Assembly (NCBI GenBank): GCA_902158745.1
Contig: CABGHH010000048.1
Location: 1 to 9,618 of the forward strand
Direction: 5' to 3'
DNA: 9,618 nt
DNA from: Candidatus Methanolliviera sp. GoM_asphalt
Lineage (GTDB): Archaea > Halobacteriota > Methanoliparia > Methanoliparales > Methanoliparaceae
The position numbers were made by a program, and so were the translations under genes. A model generated the notes under the pieces. The model was not told where the DNA came from. It saw nothing but the letters and a program-made list of their open reading frames with translations, and searched no databases. This document shows, one piece after another, positions 1 through 4,542 of the stretch (position 1 is its first letter; every line of letters starts with the position of its first letter).

Positions 1-2
1 GA

Positions 3-98
3 TTGGTCTATGTCTATGGAAAACTAGAGATACCATCGTACAGGGGAATTGGAAGAAGACCAGATCCAGTTATAGTTCCTTCTGATGATCTTAATTAA
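3..98 (+). CDS. C-terminal end of an unidentified protein (5' partial)
   Basis: The frame is open from the left edge to a TAA at 96-98 and encodes about 31 residues beginning LVYVYGKLEIPSYRGIGRRP and ending in PSDDLN. The mix of hydrophobic, glycine and proline residues looks like real protein rather than chance reading, and the next small ORF starts only 2 bases after the stop, as in an operon. I do not recognise the family. The start lies outside the window, so length and function cannot be judged. It may be an upstream gene of the same element as the integrase. Confidence 0.45.
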   Translation: MVYVYGKLEIPSYRGIGRRPDPVIVPSDDLN

Positions 99-100
99 GT

Positions 101-259
101 ATGCTTAAGGTCTGTAAAAAGAGAAGAGATGGAAAGGTCGTCGAAGTGGTTCAACGCGTTGTGTTTGGAGATCCGGAAGAAGTTTTAGAGATTTTATGCG
201 GAGATTCAGATGGTAAGATCAATACATTACTTCACTGTATAGAAACATTTATGTATTGA
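101..259 (+). CDS. Small hypothetical protein (52 aa) upstream of the integrase
   Basis: An ATG at 101 opens a 52-residue frame ending in TGA at 257-259. The protein starts with a basic stretch (MLKVCKKRRDGK) followed by VVEVVQRVVFGDPEEVLEIL, and has three cysteines (C5, one in the ILCGDSDG stretch, and one near the end). No Shine-Dalgarno is obvious; the start is 2 bases past the preceding stop, so coupled translation is plausible. The integrase start is 17 bases downstream. The last codons overlap a 10-bp inverted repeat that could control the integrase. A small basic protein just ahead of an integrase could be an excisionase or regulator, but nothing in its sequence proves that. It might also be non-coding. 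Confidence 0.4.
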   Translation: MLKVCKKRRDGKVVEVVQRVVFGDPEEVLEILCGDSDGKINTLLHCIETFMY

Positions 260-260
260 T
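218..260. repeat. Perfect 10-bp inverted repeat just upstream of the integrase
   Basis: The arms ATCAATACAT (218-227) and ATGTATTGAT (251-260) are exact reverse complements separated by 23 bases. The right arm ends 16 bases before the integrase ATG. The arm spacing, about three helical turns between arm centres, suits a bound dimer or pair of dimers better than a transcription terminator. It could be an operator, an integrase arm-type site or an excisionase site; the sequence alone does not decide. Confidence 0.5.
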
Positions 261-276
261 AGGATAATTTATACGT

Positions 277-1074
277 ATGGCACTGAACAATTTTGATGAG
301 TTCGAAGAAGTTAAAAAATGGTTAAGCATGGTGAAGGAAGGGAGCAAGAGGAGTTATCTCTCCGGGATCAGGCTATACGTCGGGTTTAGGGGAAAGAATC
401 CAAAAGAGCTGATAGACGAGATCGAAGAAGACAGAAAGAAGAGTAGAAGGGAACGGGGAAAGCCTGAACAGAAGGCAGAAGAGTTCTACCAATACCTATT
501 GAACAATTACGTGACGAGAAGAGAAGTAAAGGGCGAGAGAAGAAAAGGTCTCTCCAAGAACCTTTCCGCAATGTATACGACCTCAATAAGGAGTTTCTAC
601 AGGAGGAATGGTTATCCTCTAATGTCAAAGTCTAAGAGAGGTGTTTCAAAAAAGGAGAACAGGAAGATGAGCATGACACCAAAGATCGTAAAAAGATTGA
701 TCGATCATGCAACAACGCTGAGGGATAAGGCGATCATTTTATTCATGTTTCAAGGGGGGTTTGACATATCGACGCTCTCTTCTATAGATTACGGTGATGT
801 TGCGAGAGAATTGGATGAAGACAGAGACGGAGATCCACTGATGATTACGGTCGTAAGAGAAAAAGAAGAGGTAGAATATTTTACGTTCGTCGGTAAAGAT
901 TCGATCGATGCTATTAAAGCTTATTTGGATGAGAGAAAGCATAAAGGAGAAGAGCTAACCTATCAATCTCCACTATTTGTAAAAGAAGGAAAGAAGAAGA
1001 GGAAAGGTGAACGGATCACGCCCAATCTTGTACAGAATATGTTAAGGGGGTTGCCATGGCATCTGGTGTTGTAA
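277..1074 (+). CDS. Tyrosine recombinase (integrase), N-terminal part, frameshifted
   Basis: This reading frame encodes 265 residues of a site-specific tyrosine recombinase. Residues 1 to about 125 form the helical, basic core-binding (SAM-like) domain, with a conserved-looking stretch LSKNLSAMYTTSIRSFYRRN. From about residue 130 the catalytic domain begins (MSMTPKIVKRLIDHA, then the helix AIILFMFQGGFDISTLSSID). In most family members that helix carries catalytic Arg I; here the equivalent position is D163 (GGFDIS). The protein then runs through a basic segment to PNLVQNMLRG and leaves the homologous frame at a run of five G (1046-1050), adding a spurious tail before TAA. Restoring one G would join it to the next ORF as LRGVAMASGV, a natural recombinase sequence. 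The gene presumably integrated the surrounding element. The break may be a real mutation or a homopolymer error. Confidence 0.85.
   Translation: MALNNFDEFEEVKKWLSMVKEGSKRSYLSGIRLYVGFRGKNPKELIDEIEEDRKKSRRERGKPEQKAEEFYQYLLNNYVTRREVKGERRKGLSKNLSAMYTTSIRSFYRRNGYPLMSKSKRGVSKKENRKMSMTPKIVKRLIDHATTLRDKAIILFMFQGGFDISTLSSIDYGDVARELDEDRDGDPLMITVVREKEEVEYFTFVGKDSIDAIKAYLDERKHKGEELTYQSPLFVKEGKKKRKGERITPNLVQNMLRGLPWHLVL
1044..1058 (+). promoter_or_regulatory. G-run at the integrase frameshift, doubling as a possible ribosome site
   Basis: The run AAGGGGG (1044-1050) sits at the point where the integrase leaves its frame and lies 5 bases before the ATG at 1056 that opens the C-terminal frame. It could mark a one-base deletion, a slippery site for -1 frameshifting, or a Shine-Dalgarno-like site (AAGGGG) for separate translation of the catalytic half. 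The sequence does not decide between these. Confidence 0.35.
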
Positions 1075-1526
1075 GCAAAGAAGCGATGAACTCTGCCGAC
1101 TTCAATCCAGCAAGACCACACGCTTTGAGGGCTGGTTTTTCTACGGTACTACGTCTTAACGGTTTCTCTGATATGTTAGTTGAGTTTATGCTCGGCCATT
1201 CCGTTCCTTATAACGGTGCTTACCTCATTCCACCACTGGAGAAAATAAGGGAGATGTACAGGGATGTAGAGCCACAGTTATCTGTGAACGAGGCATCTAA
1301 GAGCGTATCTGATTTAGAGAAGAGAATGGATGAAAAGATGAAGACACACATGGAGATGCTCGAAGGACAACAAAAAGAGATAAGGGAGCTGAGGGATAAA
1401 GTAAATAGGACAAAAGGACTTCTGACGTTTATAGAGGCAAATGGAATGGAGGAGAAGGTAAACAGGTTGTATAAATTGATAGAATTGATGGATGAGCCAA
1501 AGATGAGGGAGCTGTTGGAAAAATAA
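1056..1526 (+). CDS. Tyrosine recombinase (integrase), C-terminal catalytic part
   Basis: This 156-residue frame continues the integrase one base out of register with the upstream part. It carries the rest of the active site: RPHALRAGF gives the HxxR motif (H22, R25), LGHS gives the second histidine (H48), and the nucleophile is Y56 in NGAYL. After the catalytic core it adds an unusual charged tail (residues 75-156) with heptad-like stretches such as DLEKRMDEKMKTHMEMLEGQ, most likely a coiled coil for subunit contacts. It stops at TAA. If translated alone from ATG 1056 it would lack the DNA core-binding domain, so it would act only together with the upstream piece or after frame repair. The 18-base overlap with the upstream frame is a by-product of the break, not a normal operon overlap. 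Confidence 0.85.
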   Translation: MASGVVSKEAMNSADFNPARPHALRAGFSTVLRLNGFSDMLVEFMLGHSVPYNGAYLIPPLEKIREMYRDVEPQLSVNEASKSVSDLEKRMDEKMKTHMEMLEGQQKEIRELRDKVNRTKGLLTFIEANGMEEKVNRLYKLIELMDEPKMRELLEK

Positions 1527-1684
1527 GTTAAGTTAAGATGTGAGGCTGTTTTAGGCATCGTCTTCTTCCGTTTCTAATTTACACGGTTGGCCATTTTCAA
1601 TTTAAAACTTCTACCATAAGAAGATGAGAGTAAGAGGGGAATAAGAGTAAAGAAGTTTTAAAAAGAAAAATCGAGGCGATTTAA

Positions 1685-1771
1685 ATGGGTGTCAATCGGC
1701 GAATAAAGGATGTGACACAATGGGGTTGCAGAGAACAATGGAAAAATAATTCTCTCTCAGAAGATATGTAG
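1685..1771 (+). CDS. Possible 28-aa ORF with a good ribosome site
   Basis: ATG at 1685 opens a 28-codon frame containing KDVTQWGCREQWKNNSLSED. It is preceded by GAGGCGA about 6 bases before the start, close to an archaeal Shine-Dalgarno, and by an AT-rich patch (GTTTTAAAAAG) that could serve as a TATA box. It stops at TAG (1769-1771), inside a region of hairpins. Beyond the TAG the frame stays open but runs antisense into the convergent gene. I do not recognise the peptide. It may be a genuine small protein, the start of a lost gene, or chance. Confidence 0.3.
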   Translation: MGVNRRIKDVTQWGCREQWKNNSLSEDM

Positions 1772-1787
1772 GATATCTCAACCCCAT
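1720..1787. repeat. Nested inverted repeats between convergent genes
   Basis: ATGGGGTTG (1720-1728) pairs exactly with CAACCCCAT (1779-1787). Inside it, directly against the right arm, a second hairpin is formed by AGATAT (1762-1767) and ATATCT (1773-1778) with a 5-base loop. The arrangement lies between the integrase end and the convergent 1811-2323 gene. It could be a transcript-end structure, a protein site or part of a structured RNA. Confidence 0.4.
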
Positions 1788-1801
1788 CCCAAACTCTGGG
1801 A
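1787..1801. terminator. Small hairpin near the end of the leftward operon
   Basis: TCCCA (1787-1791) and TGGGA (1797-1801) form a 5-bp stem with a 5-base loop, starting 10 bases beyond the stop of the leftward operon. No T-run follows it on the minus strand, so it is a weak terminator candidate; archaeal terminators usually depend on T-rich tracts. Confidence 0.25.
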
Positions 1802-1810
1802 TCTGATGTC

Positions 1811-2323
1811 TCACTTTTCTCCCTCCATTTTTTCTTGAGACGGCACTTTACTTTTAACGTCTACCCATTCCAGAAACGAACGTATCGCTTCTTCCATGAT
1901 CTCGTCCCAATTATCTTCATTTGTTAAATAAAGGTATTCTTCCCAATATTTCTTCGCCTCATTGATATCGCAAATCCCTGCTCTTTCAATATCCTCTGGC
2001 GTCTTACCCTCCTCGAACATAAAGAACGTCTTTGACTCATCGCTCAAATGTGAAGGATAGTCACTAGGTATGTACTCATATTCCTCCTCCTTACAATATT
2101 TTTCATCTAATTCCATCTCTGGAAGACGCACCCTAGCTACTTCTGCAGGTATGCCTTCTTCTTTTTCCTTTTTGTCAAACGCTTCTTTTGGCTTTAAAAC
2201 CTCCCATTCAAAATCGGCCATGTGTTCTTGGTACTCCCTCTCAAAATCCTCAATATTTACTATCTCCCCCTCTTCTTCCTCTTCCGATTTCCCCAACTCC
2301 ATCTCTTTAAATGTCAACTTCAC
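1811..2323 (-). CDS. Acidic hypothetical protein with a possible HTH, maybe the C-terminal half of a TAG-containing gene
   Basis: The frame encodes 170 residues from a GTG at 2323 to TGA, with ATG at 2302 (residue 8) as the other possible start. The N-terminus is strongly acidic (GKSEEEEEGEIVNIEDFERE). Around residues 90-130 there is a helix-turn-helix-like stretch (FEEGKTPEDIERAG followed by a helix rich in tyrosine and glutamate), which hints at DNA or protein binding. I do not recognise the family. Neither start has a convincing ribosome site: the nearest purine motif, AAGGA, is about 15 bases from the GTG. The frame is the same as that of the upstream gene, with only TAG-AAA-AGA between them, so this may be the second half of one 415-codon gene read through an amber codon. 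The ORF is convincing; its autonomy is uncertain. Confidence 0.7.
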   Translation of the reverse strand: MKLTFKEMELGKSEEEEEGEIVNIEDFEREYQEHMADFEWEVLKPKEAFDKKEKEEGIPAEVARVRLPEMELDEKYCKEEEYEYIPSDYPSHLSDESKTFFMFEEGKTPEDIERAGICDINEAKKYWEEYLYLTNEDNWDEIMEEAIRSFLEWVDVKSKVPSQEKMEGEK

Positions 2324-2329
2324 TCTTTT

Positions 2330-3058
2330 CTAATTCCTTGCGTTTTTTTCTTTTTCACCTTCTACTTCTTCCTTTCTTTCTCTTCTTTCCGTCTCTCCCT
2401 TTTCTATAATCTCTATGGTCTCTTTTAATATTTGGGAATCTATTTCTTCCAAATATTTCATCTGAGGAGCCTGACGACCCCAAACCATTCCTCTGAAGAG
2501 ATCTCTTCTTTTCTCCTTGTCCTTAATCCCAATGAGATTGTATATGTTATGGTATGCACGCGTTTTCAAAGTGGTATTATAGAAATAGATCATCTTCTCA
2601 ATTATATCCAAGTTTTTTATCAGCACCTCGTCCCCAGGATTTTTCATGAGATCGGTCATCAACGAATACTTACAAAATAGGCAAAGGGCGATCTCCCTCT
2701 TGATCAGTGTCTTTATCTTCTCAAAATGCCGTCTATTTCTGTCGTTTTGGAGATTGGTCGCGGGCCCCATATCTACCGCACCATTCTCAAACGGATAGGC
2801 CGAATAGAATAAATCATCTATCTGACGTATCTCGCTGGAAGCCAAATATTTCTCTATCGTACTATATACCGTCTGAGGATCGCTTTCAACGAATCTTTTG
2901 AAGAACGTCGGAGAAAAAGAAAGGTAACTGATCAAATTGTTTTGAAATACGATATATTTCTCATATTTCTCGTATATGGATTCCAGAATGAAATCGTGCC
3001 GCCGCAGTTCCAAGATGTGATCTTCTCCTTCCGATTCGTCTCCGCCTAGATTGATCAT
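2330..3058 (-). CDS. Hypothetical mostly helical protein (242 aa), middle gene of the leftward operon
   Basis: ATG at 3058 opens a 242-residue frame ending in TAG (2332-2330). After an acidic start (MINLGGDESEGEDHILEL) the body is rich in aromatic and hydrophobic residues in helical patterns (for example YEKYIVFQNNLISYLSFSP) and includes LIKREIALCLFCKYSLMTDL with a CxxC pair. The tail is highly charged (ERRERKEEVEGEKEKNARN). No signal peptide or membrane span is evident and I recognise no family. It lies 33 bases downstream of the small winged-helix gene, on the same strand, so the two are probably co-transcribed. Its TAG is followed in frame by the next acidic ORF, which suggests readthrough. 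Such AG-rich, orphan coding sequence is common in archaeal viruses and plasmids, but that origin is inference. Confidence 0.8.
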   Translation of the reverse strand: MINLGGDESEGEDHILELRRHDFILESIYEKYEKYIVFQNNLISYLSFSPTFFKRFVESDPQTVYSTIEKYLASSEIRQIDDLFYSAYPFENGAVDMGPATNLQNDRNRRHFEKIKTLIKREIALCLFCKYSLMTDLMKNPGDEVLIKNLDIIEKMIYFYNTTLKTRAYHNIYNLIGIKDKEKRRDLFRGMVWGRQAPQMKYLEEIDSQILKETIEIIEKGETERRERKEEVEGEKEKNARN

Positions 3059-3091
3059 CTTTTTTATCGAAACTAGATCGGTATTTAGATC

Positions 3092-3325
3092 TCAGAGGTT
3101 AGATAGACCCCTATTAGGAATTTTTCTCAAGATACCATTCTCTTCCAAATCTTTTAAATGGTTCTTTATCCCCCTTGTCTCTCTTATATTAAATTCTTCC
3201 CTCAAATGATCTCTTAAATCGGATTCACGAAATGATCCGCCATTATCAAGGGCATATTTTATTATATTCCACTTAGTTTCGCCGCTTTTTCTCCTTTCTC
3301 CCCTCGCTCTACGCTTGCCGCCCAT
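3092..3325 (-). CDS. Small winged-helix DNA-binding protein (77 aa)
   Basis: ATG at 3325 to TGA gives 77 residues. A very basic N-terminus (GGKRRARGERRKSGETKW) precedes a winged-helix fold: helix 1 (NIIKYALDNGG), the SFRESDLRDHLREEF turn-and-helix, a recognition-type segment (TRGIKNHLKDLEENGILRKI) and a short wing. This resembles the ArsR/MarR-like transcription regulators common in archaea and their mobile elements. It is first in the leftward operon, with a TATA-like box (3366-3374) about 45 bases upstream and a 10-bp direct repeat around that box, so it may repress its own promoter and perhaps the divergent one. No Shine-Dalgarno is clear, in line with a short leader. The wHTH assignment is fairly safe; its target is inferred from position. 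Confidence 0.8.
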   Translation of the reverse strand: MGGKRRARGERRKSGETKWNIIKYALDNGGSFRESDLRDHLREEFNIRETRGIKNHLKDLEENGILRKIPNRGLSNL

Positions 3326-3365
3326 ATTGTCAGGTAATGATCTTTGTATATATTAAGGTTGCGAT

Positions 3366-3374
3366 TTTTATATA
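3366..3374 (-). promoter_or_regulatory. TATA-like box for the leftward winged-helix operon
   Basis: On the minus strand this reads TATATAAAA. It lies about 45 bases before the ATG at 3325, which would place transcription start near 3344 and leave a leader of roughly 20 bases. This fits archaeal promoters. Confidence 0.55.
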
Positions 3375-3408
3375 CTATGGTATTTAATATATTCAAAAAT
3401 ACTATGGT
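3372..3408. repeat. 10-bp direct repeat around the leftward TATA box
   Basis: ATACTATGGT occurs twice, at 3372-3381 and 3399-3408, 27 bases apart. The first copy abuts the leftward TATA box, and the second lies upstream of it. Paired copies here suggest operator sites, possibly for the winged-helix protein encoded directly downstream. The repeat is exact; its role is inference. Confidence 0.5.
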
Positions 3409-3446
3409 TTACTCCTTTTAAATAGCCAATGGTCTTTTCACGAAGC

Positions 3447-3461
3447 TAAATATTTAATATA
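3447..3461 (+). promoter_or_regulatory. TATA-like region for the rightward AbrB operon
   Basis: TAAATATTTAATATA sits 23-37 bases before the ATG at 3484, with CGAAGC upstream as a possible BRE. Transcription would start within about 10 bases of the ATG, giving a leaderless or nearly leaderless message. This fits the absence of a Shine-Dalgarno in front of that gene. Confidence 0.5.
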
Positions 3462-3483
3462 GATCCAATATATACCTGTTAAC

Positions 3484-3684
3484 ATGCAAAAAGCTGTTTT
3501 AAACTTCAGAAATAGGAAAATCTGTAAGATACACCACACTTTTACAGTTTCGCTGCCGCCCGATGTGATTAGAAGCTGGAACATGGGAAAAGGAGATTTA
3601 ATATCGATTTCTTTGTAGGAGGATGGCTCGTTGAAGTTGAAACCGGTGGAGAGCAGAGAAAAACATATGGAGGATTCGAAATGA
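3484..3684 (+). CDS. AbrB/SpoVT-like DNA-binding protein with an in-frame TAG
   Basis: ATG at 3484 begins a small swapped-hairpin (AbrB/MazE-type) protein: a basic start, then TFTVSLPPDVIRSWNMGKGD, the hallmark LP-x-[DE]-V...GD pattern, then LISISL. Codon 45 is TAG (3616-3618). The frame continues straight on with EDGSLKLKPVE, which is what normally completes this fold, and ends at a TGA (3682-3684) that overlaps the next gene's ATG as ATGA. Both the homology and the operon overlap argue that the real end is the TGA, giving 66 codons with TAG in a surface turn. TAG may be read as pyrrolysine or suppressed, or the gene may be freshly broken with a truncated 44-residue product. Such proteins act as dimeric regulators or antitoxins; no toxin is recognisable beside it. 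Confidence 0.7.
3669..3673 (+). promoter_or_regulatory. Ribosome site GGAGG for the second gene of the AbrB operon
   Basis: GGAGG lies 7 bases before the ATG at 3681, inside the last codons of the AbrB-like frame. It supports translation of the 53-aa gene and shows that the stretch after the TAG is still arranged as the end of a live upstream cistron. Confidence 0.6.
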
Positions 3685-3842
3685 TAGAAGAAAAGGAGAT
3701 TTTGAGGTTTTATAGGGAAAATAAGCGGTGGTTGGGGAATGTAGTATCAAACAGACAGTATCCACGCATTTTGAGGGCAATGGCTGGCGCTGTCATTGAA
3801 TACGTGATTGAAAAAAGGGAGGAGAAACACATCGACAGGTGA
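3681..3842 (+). CDS. Small hypothetical helical protein (53 aa)
   Basis: ATG at 3681 overlaps the preceding TGA by two bases (ATGA) and has GGAGG at an ideal distance. The 53 residues begin MIEEKEILRFYRENKRW and look like two amphipathic helices, the second being RILRAMAGAVIEYVIEKREE. No cysteine, membrane span or known motif is present. Genes of this size and packing are typical of archaeal viruses and plasmids, where they often encode regulators or DNA-binding partners. Coupling to the AbrB-like gene suggests a joint role, as in an antitoxin-like pair, but that is only inference. The TGA at its end overlaps a GTG in another frame. Confidence 0.6.
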   Translation: MIEEKEILRFYRENKRWLGNVVSNRQYPRILRAMAGAVIEYVIEKREEKHIDR

Positions 3843-3910
3843 TTAATTCCCTCGCGGGGGCGGGGTGGAACAGAATGCCACAAGACAATTACGAGGAGGA
3901 GGAAGAATGA
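3839..3910 (+). CDS. Possible 23-aa ORF bridging two small genes
   Basis: A GTG at 3839 overlaps the preceding TGA (GTGA), and the frame ends in a TGA overlapping the next ATG (ATGA at 3907). The peptide ends in NYEEEEE. A GGAGGAG motif about 15 bases upstream could serve it. The double overlap fits a tightly packed operon, but the GAGGAGGAGGAAG coding for the acidic tail is also the ribosome site of the next ORF, so the frame may be a by-product of that site. An internal ATG at 3875 is an alternative start. Confidence 0.25.
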   Translation: MINSLAGAGWNRMPQDNYEEEEE

Positions 3911-4014
3911 AGAAGGATCAAAAGAGAGAAATTCTATTGGTTTGTCGAGAGAAACGTGGTATCCCACCCGTATCTGCCCGCTCCTCACCATTTAAACGAA
4001 ATTTGAAAAGGTAA
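3907..4014 (+). CDS. Small basic hypothetical protein (35 aa)
   Basis: ATG at 3907 follows a very strong purine ribosome site (GAGGAGGAGGAAG). The 35-residue product starts MKKDQKREILLVCREKRG, continues IPPVSARSSPFKRNLKR and ends at TAA. It is strongly basic and has no recognisable motif. It may be a real small DNA- or RNA-binding peptide, or the trimmed start of a gene that has decayed, since the downstream neighbour is clearly broken. Confidence 0.4.
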   Translation: MKKDQKREILLVCREKRGIPPVSARSSPFKRNLKR

Positions 4015-4018
4015 AACC

Positions 4019-4285
4019 ATGAGGATATTTGAGATATAAACTGGTTTCTCGTGGGATCCGTCTTCATACTGATCGGCGTACTCATCATCGTGAGCGGAAT
4101 GTTATACGAGATACACAAGGCATACGGAGAAGAAGGATAGGTGAGAGGAGGCTGGTGTGGTGATGCTCGGGCCGATACCGATCGCGTTCGGATCTGACGT
4201 TCCATCGTTGAAGGTCGTGATGATCGTTGCGATAGTTTTGATGATCGTCGCCCTTATGTTCATGTTATTTCCATGGAAGCTCTGA
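4019..4285 (+). pseudogene. DUF131-family membrane protein, broken into three frames
   Basis: The pieces together read as an archaeal DUF131 (TIGR00304-type) membrane protein. ATG at 4019, with AAGGT just ahead, gives MRIFEI; a -1 shift near 4036 gives NWFLVGSVFILIGVLIIVSG, a membrane helix, up to KAYGEEG; then TAG at 4138-4140, VRGG, a +1 shift at 4153, and GVVMLGPIPIAFGSD, the family signature, followed by a second membrane helix and TGA at 4283. The total, about 90 residues, matches the family's usual size. Two frameshifts plus a TAG make a pseudogene the simplest reading, though ATG 4163 with GAGGAGG upstream could still produce the last 40 residues. Function of the family is unknown; it is a chromosomal archaeal gene rather than a typical element gene. 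Confidence 0.7.
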
Positions 4286-4542
4286 ATCATTTGGAAAATT
4301 TAACAAAATTCCTCTCCGGCATGATGCTTATCGGAAGATGTGATACAAGTTAAGTTTGCGATTACTTAACGTCTTGAATACTTGCACTGAACGGGACGAG
4401 AAGATATGCCTGATCAAGGCAACGCTGAGTGGTAGATATTGAAGGGGGTTACTTTTAAATGTGGCTTGGAAGGTTCAATCGCTCAAAATTTGAGAGGAGA
4501 GGATGCGTCAACTATTTATAGTGGAAACAAGATTGGTATCAA
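4286..4542 (+). other. Gene-poor stretch between two pseudogenes
   Basis: No intact gene is visible. A frame open at 4347-4442 reads as a protein-like tail (LNVLNTCTERDEKICLIKA) without a start codon and may be another gene relic. A short inverted repeat, GTTAAG (4349-4354) and CTTAAC (4365-4370), lies inside it. A 20-codon ORF from ATG 4459 ends in TAG (4519) and shares its frame with the dehydrogenase relic, probably by chance. Confidence 0.4.
4511..4521 (+). promoter_or_regulatory. TATA-like box before the dehydrogenase remnant
   Basis: ACTATTTATAG ends 22 bases before the ATG at 4543. This is the spacing of an archaeal leaderless promoter, so the original gene promoter may survive although the gene does not. 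Confidence 0.4.

Noticed and set aside
386..628. Minus-strand ORF opposite the integrase
   Set aside because: It is antisense to a recognisable recombinase domain and has serine/leucine-rich, low-complexity composition typical of a shadow frame.
2070..2428. Plus-strand ORFs rich in Ser and Phe over the leftward operon
   Set aside because: They mirror the acidic, AG-rich minus-strand genes; the composition is explained by the opposite strand, and no ribosome site is present.
3598..4290. Several minus-strand ORFs of 60-95 codons over the small-gene cluster
   Set aside because: They run antisense to the AbrB-like, 53-aa and DUF131 frames, which have recognisable motifs or ribosome sites; the minus-strand products do not.
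4321..4350. Box C/D guide RNA suggested by ATGATG and later CTGA
   Set aside because: The C box lacks its consensus final A, and no paired C'/D' boxes at normal spacing are present.
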